Origin: Eleginops maclovinus
Lineage: Eukaryota; Chordata; Actinopteri; Perciformes; Eleginopidae
Direction of reading: 5' to 3'
DNA length: 64,000 nucleotides
Assembly: GCF_036324505.1 (NCBI RefSeq)
Contig: NC_086360.1
Coordinates: 8,414,293 to 8,478,292, forward strand
Shown piece after piece: positions 12,501 through 24,500 of this stretch. Each line of letters starts with the position of its first letter. Position 1 is the stretch's first letter. Position numbers and translations under genes: made by a program. Under the pieces are notes generated by a model that ran no database searches, was not told the origin of the DNA, and saw only the letters and a list, made by a program, of their open reading frames with translations.

Positions 12501-15500
12501 ACCGTTCTTGTGATCATTTTGACCCCACAGGGTGAGATCTTGCGTGGCGCCCCAGATCGAGGGAGATTAGCAGTGGTCTTGTATGTCTTCCATTTTCTAA
12601 TAATTGCTCCCACAGTTGATTTCTTCACACCAAGCTGCTTACCTATTGCAGATTCAGTTTTCCCAGCCTGGTGCAGGTCTACAATTTAGTCTCTGGTCTC
12701 CTTTGACAGCTCTTTGGTCTTGGCCATAGTGGAGTTTGGAGTATGACTGTTTGAGGTTGTGGACAGGTGTCTTTTATACTGATAACGAGTTCAAAAAGGT
12801 GCCATTAATACAGGTAACGAGTGGAGGACAGAGGAGCCTCTTAAAGAAGAAGTTACAGGTCTGTGAGAGCCAGAAATCTTGCTTGTTTGTAGGTGACCAA
12901 ATACTTATTTTACCGAGGAATTTACCAATGAATTCATTAGAAATCCTACAATGTGATTTCCTGGATTGTTTCCCCCATTTTGTCTCTCATAGTTGAGGTA
13001 TACATATGATAAAAATTACAGGCCTCTCTCATCTTTTTAAATGGGAGAACTTGCACAATTGGTGGCTGACTAAATACTTTTTTGCCCCACTGTATAAGCA
13101 AATCTCACATCCACCACTAGTTTTCAAACTAGCTGTACCTGTTTGGGGTGTTGCCCTGCTTGATAGCACAGCGTGAAGAATAGAAGTACTAACTGTGTTG
13201 GCACCATAATCAAAATCAGAAATATGCAGAACAGTTGATCTGATTACATCTATGGCATGAACCATGGTTGTTGTTTTTTTGATTCCACTGTGGTCAGTGA
13301 TTAAATCTGTGTGGGAAGACACAAGCATTACTTGACAGGGTATATTAGATCATGGGAGATTATTTTTGACTGCAATATACAGCTAAAGACTCTTATTTAA
13401 ATGATAGTGATAAAATGCACATGCACTAAATTGTTCATGGATCCTGTAGACCAGGGTCGTCCAAACATTTTCACTGAGGGCCACGTACAGAAAAAAACAT
13501 TTTATTTTACTTATTGTTTTACAAACACTTTTGCAGCTCATTCCTTAAAACAGAAGCCTCAGATGGCTTAAGATAAGGGGGAATATGAAGTGTATATGTC
13601 AAGCTTGGGTTTTTTTTATCGATTAAGATTTTAGTTTGAAAATGTTACCACTTTGATTGATGGAATATATTATAATATTGGGCTGATTAACACATGAATA
13701 GTAGTATATTTTTACATATATATATATAGTTAAGAAGTACAATATAAGACAAGCACAAGTTTCAGGTATGGGCCATATTCCCTTAATACTTTTAGAATTT
13801 GCTGCGGGCAATTTAAGAGTGGGCCACGGGCCATAGTTTGGACACCTCTGCTGTGGACACACCACCCATCTGACAGCCTGAACAGGCTGCTCAAAAAAAT
13901 AACAGATCCACATCAGTATGAAAGTATCCTCTTGACACCTCCATTAGGGCTGTCAAAATTGCTCAAACATGACGTTCGAATATTTCCTCTAAAAAAAACA
14001 CATATATTCAAATATATGTAAGTCAACTTTTAGCAGCGACGCTGTGCCGGACAGTGCGAGTCCTGTAACCTGTCCCTGACCCCGGTGTGTTTTTCCACAT
14101 TCGAATATTAATTTTCACCATCGAATGTCTTTTTTTAAAACTATTCTATATATATTGGAATTTAGAATATTAGTTGACAGCTCTAACCTCCATATGTTTT
14201 CTGTTTAAGCAGCAGTCGGAAACTAGATAAAAGCAGACTCAGCGTGCCGAAGTTAAACAAGGGGATGATTTGAATAAAAGGCCGGTCTGTTCCTTTAAAT
14301 TTGTGTAAAAGTCCAGGAAAAAAAGTTACCTCCCTAATTTTTCCTTTGCCTTCGGTCCTTCCTCTTTCTTTGTTTAATGTGCTCCAATGAAGCATAAACT
14401 GTGCCCTATTGTTTGATTCAAAGGAAAAAACTGCAGGAATGGCGGGAGGCTAAGGGCATTTCCTACAAGCGTCCCCCCATGCCGGTGAAACCTACGGTCA
14501 AGCTCGCTGTTGCTGTCCCCAAACCATTCTGGGGCCCCATGGTTGAGGAAGACGAGGCCCATTCCCTCATCTCTGCCGTTGACAGATCCCTGGATGACTG
14601 CATCACATTGCTTGGAAAGGTACACCCCTAATCTCTGGTTCCAATGGTCATGTAATCTCTCACTGCACATTTCCATGGAAGTTCTGTGGCGGTGGAAATG
14701 TGAAATTAGTTTTATTGGCTCTGAATGAGGCTCTATGAAAAATAATCCAAAACAACCACGTTGTCTGGCCTATGTTTAAAAGCAAGAATTTAGGAAGTGG
14801 CAAACATTTTTGGCAGGCTAAAGACCTGCTATTATGATTAGGAATGTCCCGATCCAGGTTTTTGCACTTCCGATCCGATACCGATATTGTATTTGCATTT
14901 CCGATCCGATACCGATACCGGCCGATACCGATACCGGCCTATCCAAGCATGTATTAAAGTTTAAAGTTATTTAGCCTACTAACTTAGTTTCAGACTCATG
15001 TTGAAAAGAGTTTTCCTGTTTATTCAGGGATAAACACAAAATTGACAAAATTATAAATAACAAACAGAAATGGCATCAATTAACAGTAAAAAGTGCAAAT
15101 AATACTGTAAACTGTACACAGTTCACTCACACTCTTAGAGTACAGTATACAAACACCCGCACCCTGCAACACTCAAACACAAACTCAAACAGTCACACAG
15201 ACGTGCACTTCCAGTGTAAAGTGCAAATGCACGTTCACAAATACAGTGAAAGACATGTACGTTGGGTGCCTGTACTTATGTGACGAGATAAATGATCTCA
15301 GAGAGGTACACAGGCTGAACTCACAAAAGGGACAGCACATACAAATACAAGCATACACCAAAGGGACAGAGCACAGACACACACATTTGCTGTCCCTGTA
15401 CATAAAATGTGTGATGTAGTGACACTGTAATGACAGGTTTGGGTCTGAAAGAGTGTGGGCACCAATTAGCCAAATCAGTGAATTAGTGTGGAGACAGAGA

Positions 15501-18500
15501 GAGAAAAGGGACATAAAAGAGGCTCATTAGCAGTCTCCATTTACATTACAAATAATACTGTAAACTGTATTAAGAAAGCAAATCACACAAACAACCTGAG
15601 TAGAAAATAGTCTAGTAACTCAGCATCAGTACTCTGCTCTTGAACAAGTGTAAACCAAGGCTTTAAAAACAATCAGTGCAAATAATATTGTGAACTATTT
15701 AAAAACAAAAATGACTTCTACTCCCCAATCTCCTCCACACTTTGCTGCTCCATCTCAATCTACACACTCCCTTCAACTGTATGCCCTGGCTGCAGTCCGA
15801 GCATGATGGGGAGATTCTTTTTTACAAAGACGAGCATTTCAAGATGCTCAGGTGTCAGCCTGCTCCTGTGTTCATCATGATGAGTGAGACTGCGCTAAAA
15901 AGCCTCTCGCTCTCAACGCTGGTGCAAGGAGCACTGAGAAACTTGGCTGCTGTTGCTGCCAGGGTGGGTAGTCGAGCCTGATTGTCTCTCCAGTATTGAA
16001 AAGGATTGTGCTTACGCCCAAGTGGAGGCTCACTGAGGTAGCTCTCCAACTGAAACAGTGCCCCTGGGGTGATCTGCTGCTCAGACGGACCTGCTGTGCC
16101 GCTCTCCTCCAGTATCTCGTCAAAGTAGCTGCCCAGGCTGCTGGTTGAGCTTCCAGCCTCCATTTCTGGTGTTTGCCTTGCTGTCTCAGCCTCAGCCACA
16201 CCTTCCCCAGAGGGCATGGTCTTCAGTTCTTGTTCCATTTTCATCACCTCTACCTTTAGTGCCTCCTTTGCCTGATCCAGGTTGGTAGCAGTGAGGAACC
16301 TTAACATTTGGATGTAATGTAATAAAGATGTATCAATTATTTTATATTGTTTCAGTCAGTCTCCACATATTAATGGTAAATGACAACCAGTAACACACAA
16401 AATAGATCACAAACGATCAGCAAATGATCAACAGTGATGTTAATTTCCTCACCCATCAGATAACTGAAGACAAATAAGAATATTAACACTAGACTAATAA
16501 TAATAAATTCCCATCACCTTATATAACCATAAATAATAATAATAATAATACAGTGGAAACCGCTTATAGTGATCACGTGGTCCAGAGCCAATTTGAACAC
16601 TATAAGCGGTTGATTACTAAAACCAAATTTGTATTACGTAGGCTACAGGTATTTCACTTATTTTTTTATGCAGAATATCATCTAAATGCCATTTGTATCG
16701 TTTTTCAATGAGAAAAATTAAATGAAACGGTAGCTTCAGCATTTACTGAATTGTATTATCATGCAAGTTTAATTATAGTACTGCGCAGTGCGCAGACACT
16801 GTAACTCAAATACAGTAGCCTACGTAACTTATTCTGCGCTGTGCGTCGGCTCTGCTGTGCCGCCGGTGCATTTTTTTTTCAAGTCTGACATTCATAAAAT
16901 GGCCAAAAATTAACATTATAAGCGGATTTCTTGATTAATAAGAATTATTTAAACAGCATTTGTATAGAAATTATTCTTTCCCAAGCCTTTTGATCTATAT
17001 AAGCGGTTGATTACTATATCCGTGACCACTATAAGCGGTTTCCACTGTAATACATTCCCATCACACCTACAAAACAATAGGCTACTGAAATACTGACAAA
17101 GAAATAAATGCCCGCTGTACAGTAAAATATTTTCAATATTGTACTAAAGCTTATAACATTCTCAAATAATTATAAAGCACTTACTTGTCTTTGTAGCGTG
17201 GATCTAGCATTGTTGCCACGGCATAGAGGGGTTCCGTTTCCACATGGTCAAAACCTGTGTGAACCGCATCGAGTAATGTGGCCTTCATGGTTTGAATCCC
17301 TCGGTGTTCTTCGCTCTCACTGTCCAGAAAGCGTGTCAGGACACGGACAAATGGGATAACATCAGCTGCTGTGGCGGAGGCTGCACTGACCTGGGCTGTC
17401 AGCTCTTGAAAGGGTTTAAGAACTGTCGCCGTTTTCTCTAGCAGCGACCATTGGTTGCCTGTTAATGTGACTGGCAAATTGCTGTCGCTATCCGATACAT
17501 AGGCCTGCAGCGCCCGCTTACAATGCACAAGGCTGTCGATCATCATCTTCGTACTGCTCCATCTGGTTTTAACGTCCTGTTGCAAACGCTTCGGTTCAAC
17601 ATTCAACTCTTCTTCAACATCCTCGAGTTCCGCGTAGGCCTTGGGGGAGTGTTTGAAGTGGGTCACAATTCTTCTCCCGTTGGCGATGGCATCGCTTACA
17701 GCTCGCTGTGCCAATAGACCGTGTTGGACAACGAGTTGTAAGGTGTGCGCAAAACATCCCAGGCTGGGCACTCCAAGCTGTTCCATTGCCTTTTTCATAT
17801 TGGCCGCGTTATCTCTTTGAATTACATGGACCTTCTTTTTGTCAATCTTCCAAGCACGTAGCATATGTTCCATTGCGTCTGTGATGGCATTCGCTGTGTG
17901 TGAGCCTCTAAACTCGCGCGCATGTAAAACAGCACTCTTTGGGGTGAAATCCGGCCCAATCCAATGTGCAGTTAAACTTAATAAAGACAAAGGACGGTGA
18001 TCACAGCTCCATATATCAGTTGTGAAACTCAAATAATTTGCACTCTCTATCTGTTTGGTAATGTAATCTGTAACATCTTTGTGAATCAGGGGGATCGTTT
18101 TTTCAAGGATGTAATGACGGCTGGGCATGTTGTACCGTGGTTCCAGGTGCTGGATGGTGCGTCTAAATCCCACTTTACTCACGAGAGATAATGGCTCGTC
18201 ATCCAGAATGATTTCCTCGGCAATGACTCGTGTTATTCCCTGGGCTTTAGCACTGTTCAGTGGCAGTATGTCACGCTTTGCAAACGTTTGTGCAAGAGTA
18301 GGGGAGAGTGGGGACGGTTGCAACACTTTTTGCTTTTCCTTGTGTATCTAAGACACCATTTGCAGTAGGAAGGCCAAATCTGTATATAATATACCCTCAT
18401 CTGTCCCCTATCCACCCATAATTATATGACATGTGTAGGTTTTATTATACTGGATATATTTGCAATTTAATGGAAAGAGTGAAACGGTGCAACCGTCCCC

Positions 18501-21500
18501 ACATAAGGGACGGTTGCAACACTTGTGTGGGACAGTTGAAACACGTATCAATTTGTTTTTAAAAATCATTCTTGACAATCATTTATCCTTTTTTATTTCA
18601 TTATCTTAGTAACAAAAAGAAAAGGCAATAGTATAATAATAATAATAATAATTATCATTATTATAATAATAATAATAATATAAGCAATAGTATAATAACA
18701 ATAATATAGCCTATCATAAGAACCATACAAAATCACAGACTTTTTTTTCTGTCAATTACATTTTAGTTGTTAACAAATTGATAATAGAAATAGAAATAGA
18801 GTGCCTGGATGAACTTTTTTGTCTTGAATTAACTGAACATAGCATAACAACATAACATAACATAACAATATAACATAACACTAGACATTGGAAAACATCA
18901 GACACCATCAGAAAATTAATCACTTTCGGTCTCACAATTGTGGCAAACGTACACTGAGCTGCCATCAGTGCAGGCTTCATGAGCCCACTTCTGACACATT
19001 AGACATTGTAGCCACACCTCCTTGGGCTTTGAGTAGCTCTCCAAGCAAACAATGCAAAAGGCCTCCTCTGAATGGCTATCTCTTTCAATGTTTTTCCTCT
19101 TTTGCTTTTGCTTTTTCTTTCCTCTCATTTCCTCAGTATTTCCAATTGGCTGCGGCTGCAGTGTGCTCTGGCTCAGCCTTCTCTTTCCTTTCTTTGTTTT
19201 GTTTTCTTCCTCCAACGCCTTCTTTTCAGGGGTATCTGTCAGAATTGTTGACTTTCGTTTTCTCCTGCCGTTTTCCTTTGCCTTGCGTTGGGTCGCTTTG
19301 GGATGGGGTCGGATGAGCTCAGGTGAAAACATGTGTACATCGAAGTACTGGCCAGAATTTGAGGGGAGACCACCTTGCACTGGAGGGGACACTGAGGAGG
19401 AGGACTGACTGGCAGGAACTTGAGGGGCCACTGAGGAGGAGGACTGACTGGCAGGAACTTGAGGGGCCACTGAAGAGGAGGACACACTGGCAGGAACTGG
19501 AGGGGCCACTGAGGTGGAGGGGAGAATGGCAGGAACTTGAGGGGCCACTGAAGAGGAGGACAGACTGGCAGGAACTTGAGGGGCCACTGAAGAGGAGGAC
19601 ACACTGGCAGGAACTGGAGGGGCCACTGAAGAGGAGGGGAGACCACCTTGCACTGGAGGAGCTGTAGAGGGGGAATTGGACGGGCCCAGTGGCACTGTAG
19701 GATCAGGCCGGCCTGTAACCATGGATGGAGCGAAATCAGCGTCACTGAATTTCAGCCTGTCGAAAGGCCAAATTCCAGTGGTGATGAAACCTGCTGAGAC
19801 ATTGCCAGGTGTTCCGACCAGGGGGAAGGCAAGTCGAACAATTCCAGGGATGTCATAAATGGTCATCGGAAGGCCTGGGTGTGATCTCATCCATGAGTCA
19901 CAGAAGGAGTTAACTTTCCCTTTGAGAGGGCCAAAGAAACTCCGGTCCAGTGGTTGGAGCCTGTGTGAGCAGTGGGGTGGGAAGGATAGCATTACAATGC
20001 CATTGGCACGGGAAAAATCAATTGCCCTGAGAGAGAGGTGAGAGGAGTGGTTGTCTAAGATCAGAAGGACCTTCGTATTCACTGATGCTCGTGTGTGGCG
20101 CTGGAAATGATGGAGGAATTCGATGAAATGTTCCTCCACCATCCAGCCTGATTTGTTTGCCACACCGATGCAGCCTGGTGGGCCATCTCTAATGAAGTGA
20201 TCTTTGAAGTTGACCCTTGGGAATATAAACATTGGGGGAATCATGCTCCCCAATGCATTCCCGGCGCATGCCACTGTCACGAGGGTCCCCCTTTCTCCCG
20301 ACGTGGCTGACCCCACCTGTCTGTCTCCACGCCTGGCGACAACCTGATCTGGCCTCTGAACAGTGGTAATGCCAGTCTCATCCATGTTCCATATGTCCTC
20401 TCCCTGGAAGTTGTTCTTTCGGAGGACTTCATCTAAATTATTGAAGAACAAGGACACATTGTGCCTATTGAAGTGTATATTACGGGCAAGACTGGTGGCT
20501 TGGGGGCGCCTTATTGACAAGGTTGGCTGGCGGTGTAGGAAGCCCATCAACCAATCGCGGCCAGCCAGGCCTGGCTCATCCCATGTCCCTGGGTATTGGC
20601 ATCCATACCTGACAGCCAGCAGATAAGCCAGACGACGAACCTGAGAAAACGAATGAAAAACAAAGGATTAAAAACGAAAATAGGCTAAATGTCATGTATC
20701 TGGCGAGAGTCAGGGTAATTTTGCCTTACTCTGTCTCACAATGTTGTTGTTTTTTTATCTACATCTCACTCAGTCTTCATTAAATTCTGCATACACATCT
20801 AACTTAATAAGCAACTATCCTGCTTACCTCTTTAGTGCACAGCCCATAAAACATATCTGCAGCTGTCTTAAGGTAATTCGACAAAATAGCTTCCTGTTCA
20901 GCTGTAAAAACCCTCCTTGGCGTCCAGTATCCTGTCCTGATCTCTTCACCTGGACCTGCCCTCTCTAATTTCTTGCAGAATCGGTACAGTGTTGTGTGAC
21001 AGATTTCAAACTCCTTCGCCACAGACCTCGCTGACCTGCCCTCACTCCTGATCACCTCTGCCGCCAAAAGGAGCACTTGTACAGGGACACCCCTATCTGT
21101 CTTTCGCTCTCTGTTTCGTGGCATACTGAAAAAAGCAACATAATGAAATATATTGAAACATATGTATATATTAATTCTCTCTCTCTCACTCACTCACTCA
21201 CTCACACACACACACAGGCCTATATATATGTGTATATATATATACTGTATACATATACAGAACATGTATATACATAAACACACGATAGGCTATATATTTA
21301 TTTATGTAGGCCTAATATATAATATATATTTAATATATATTTATTTAATTTATATAATTTATTTATATATTTACATATTTTGAAACATTTTTATATCATA
21401 TTATTCATTAATTAATGTCATGTGGGGCAGTTGCAACACATGGGGGACAGTTGCAACAAAGCGTTGCAACTGTCCCCACATAGTCAGACATTTTTATGCT

Positions 21501-24500
21501 AGACATGCAAACTCAACAGATTACCTCAGACACATGGTAGAAACTGCAATTTAAAGCTAAGATTCTGCAGATTTAAATGATACAACTTTAAAATATGTTG
21601 TACAAAACATTTAGAAACTATAAGAAAAGTTGTAAAAGTTAAAAAAATTACTTTTGTACCTTGATTTCTGGTTCTTCCAGAACAGATGCTCCAATCTTGC
21701 TGAAAAGTTGCAGGAAGAAAGAGGGTCTCACTGAGCATGTGCAAAATGAGTGTCATCACTGTAGCTCGTTTCTGATTGGAGGAATCCTCAGTGTTGCAAC
21801 TGCCACATGTTGCAACCGTCCCCACTCTCCCCTAAGTTGTGTTGGACCTTTCTTTTTCTTTTCTTCTGTTTTCTTTAAAAACTCCTCATGCTGTTTATGG
21901 TGGTATTTCGCCAAATGCTTAATAAGATTGGTTGTATTAAAATGCCTTACAACTCTACCACCACGCTTGACTTTATTGTGGCAAGTTTTGCACTCCACCT
22001 CTTCATCTTTTTCGTCTTTTAGGGTAAAGTAATCCCACACAGCCGACATCTTTACCGGTAACTTCAAATGGCCGTCTTAATGGTTAGGACACCTGTGGGT
22101 TAGGAGATGCGCTCGTGTGTTGGTGTGCTGGAAAATGCGGAGCGGATATTATGGAACAACACAGAAAAAAGTGGAATGGATTATTTAAATCGGTGCGCTG
22201 GAAAACACGGACCGGACTTTTTTTTAAAAACTGGATCGGGAGTCTGTGGATCGGCATTTTTCCATGCCGGCCGATACGCATTTTTTTGCAAATATCGGCG
22301 GCCGATCCGATCCAAATATCGGATCGGGACAACCCTAATTATGATACAGAGAACTAATGTTAAACATCTGTACAGCCTCTATCAGGAGGCATTCACTGTT
22401 GCACTAGTAAATAAATTATACATTGTTTGACCACATGGATCAGCTCTTTGGAAGGAGCACGGCAAGGCAAGTTTATCTATACAGCACCTTTCAACACAAG
22501 ACAATTTACAAAAATAAAAGACATTAAGAGCATTAAGAAACACATTTAAAAACAGTCATTAAACAGTAAAGATAATCAAATATAACAGGTATAATATACA
22601 TGATAAAATACATGAATAAAAGTCACAGTGCAATGTTAGATAAGAACAGTTCAATTAAAAGCAGCGGCAAAAAGAAATGATTTCAGCCTGGATTTAAAAG
22701 TAGTAAGAGTAGCAGCGGACCTGCAGGGTTCTGAGAGTTTGTTCCAGATATTTGGAGCATAATAACTGAACGCTGCTTCTCCATGTTTAGATCTTACTCT
22801 GGGGACAGACAGTTGAGCCGTCCCAGAAGACCTGAGAGTCCTGGATGGTTGATAATGTAGCAGGAGATCTGAGATGTATTTTGGGCCTAAACCATTCAAT
22901 GCTTTATAAACCAGCAGCAGAACTTTGAAATCAATTCTTTGACAGACAGGAAGCCAGTGTAAAGACTTGAGTACTGGACTCATGTGATCCACTCTCTTAG
23001 TGTTAGTGAGAACTCGAGCCGCAGCGTTCTGAATCAGCTGCAGCTTTCTAATGGATTTCTTAGTGAGACCTGTAAAGACAAAAGCAAGGACAAGTTTTCC
23101 CAGATCCTGCTGTGACATTAGTCCTTTAATCCTAATCCTAGATGTACACCAACGTATCCTCTCATCTACAGGGTTGCGCAGAGCAGGTGAAGGACATCCT
23201 CTCCCGGCTGCCGTCAGTGTGCAAGAAGTTTGCCAAATACTGGATCTGCCAGGCCCGTCTGATGGAGCGGGAGGGAAACATGGAGGTCCTGCCGATGTTT
23301 GAAGAGGCTGTTGGAGTTGTTCTGGAGGCAAGTCCTCAATGATATTCAATCAAAGACATGTTTTACCCAATCATTTGTAGTCATTAAGGGAGTTTCTTGT
23401 AAACAGAGGTTAGGTTCACAAATCGGTATCACGTACAGTGAAGGAAATAAGTATTTGATCCCCTGATGATTGTGTTAGTTTGTCCACTTCCAAAGAACTG
23501 AACAGTCTATACTTTTAATGCTAGGTTTATTTCCACAGTGAGAGACAGAATATCAAAAAGAAAATCCAGAAATGTACATCAAAAAAAGATGTAAATTGAT
23601 TTGTGTTTATTTGGGGGCAATAAGTATTTGATCCCTTTGCAAAACAGGCCTTAGTTATTGGTGGAGAAAAAGCCTTGTTGGACAGCACAGAGGGCAGATG
23701 CTTCTTGTAGTTGGTCACCATGTTAGCACACATCTCAGGAGGGATTTTGGCCCTCTCCTCTCTGCAGATCCTCTCAAAATCCTTAAGGTTTGGAGGCTGA
23801 TGCTTGGCCACTGGAAGCTTCAGCTCTCTCCACAGATTTTCTATGGGATGGAGGTCTGGAGACTGGCTAGGCCCCTCCATCACCTGAATGTGCTTCTTCT
23901 TTAGCCACTCCTTAGTTGCCTTGGCCGTATGTTCAGGGTCATTGTCGAGCGAAGACCCATGTCCCATTTTCAGTGTCCTCACTGAGGGAAGGAGGTTATC
24001 AGTCAATATTTTACGATACATGGCCCCCTCCATCATCCCCTCGATGCGGTGAATCGCCATGTCCCCTTAGCAGAGAAACCCCCCCACAGGATAACTGACT
24101 GTGGTCCCAGCTGACTTCAGATCATTAACCAGTCCCTCCTGTGCAGTTCTTGGCGGACCCCTCGCCTTTCTCATGATCATTGATGCCCCAAGAGGAGAGA
24201 TCTTAGATGGTGGAGCCCCAGACCGAGGGCGATTGATGGTCATTTTGTGCTTCTTACATTTTCTAATAATCAAACCAGTTGTCTTTTTCTCAACAAGCTG
24301 CTTGCCGGTGGTCTTGTGTTCTATTCCAGCCTTGTGCAGGTCTACAATCTTGTCCTTAGACATTAGTTCCACCATGATCACAAGATGTCTTTGGTCTTGC
24401 CCTCGGTGAAGAGGTTTTAATGTGATTGATTGACTGTGGACAGGTGTCTTTTATCCAGGTAAATAGTTCACATCAGGAATACTTTCTTAAAGCGAGAGGA

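Larger units (their letters stand above)
18301..21832 (-). mobile_element. pogo-like transposon with intact transposase
   Basis: The 3532-bp element starts GGGGAGAGTGGGGACGGTTG and ends with the exact inverse, flanked by TA (18299-18300 and 21833-21834). Subterminal regions carry repeated GTTGCAAC motifs. It is inserted in the coding sequence of a hAT transposase, so it is the younger of the two. Its single gene is open from start to stop. Confidence 0.93.
15800..22049 (-). pseudogene. hAT transposase (ZBED4-like), disrupted
   Basis: The ATG at 22049 begins a BED zinc finger ([10 protein letters not shown] with CxxC, then [15 protein letters not shown]). The reading frame is cut near 21833 by a pogo insertion and resumes at 18299 with AQTFAKRD. 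It then runs through the RNase-H-like core ([43 protein letters not shown]) to a splice donor at 17184. A second exon from about 16300 carries the C-terminal segment including FQYWRDNQ and ESERLFS. A frameshift near 15875 breaks the end of the hAT dimerisation region. The intron contains a separate MITE. The pogo insertion in coding sequence makes it non-functional. Confidence 0.88.
14839..22337 (-). mobile_element. hAT (Ac-like, BED-finger) transposon split by later insertions
   Basis: The termini TAGGAATGTCCCGATCC and GGATCGGGACAACCCTA are inverted repeats flanked by a perfect 8-bp target duplication, ATTATGAT (14831-14838 and 22338-22345). Subterminal sequence is rich in CCGATACCGATACCGG motifs. 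The element occupies most of ckap2l intron 5. Subtracting the nested pogo element leaves about 4.0 kb, a normal size for an autonomous hAT. Confidence 0.93.

Noticed and set aside
21077..21383. Frames reading through TA and CA repeats
   Set aside because: Low-complexity translation only.
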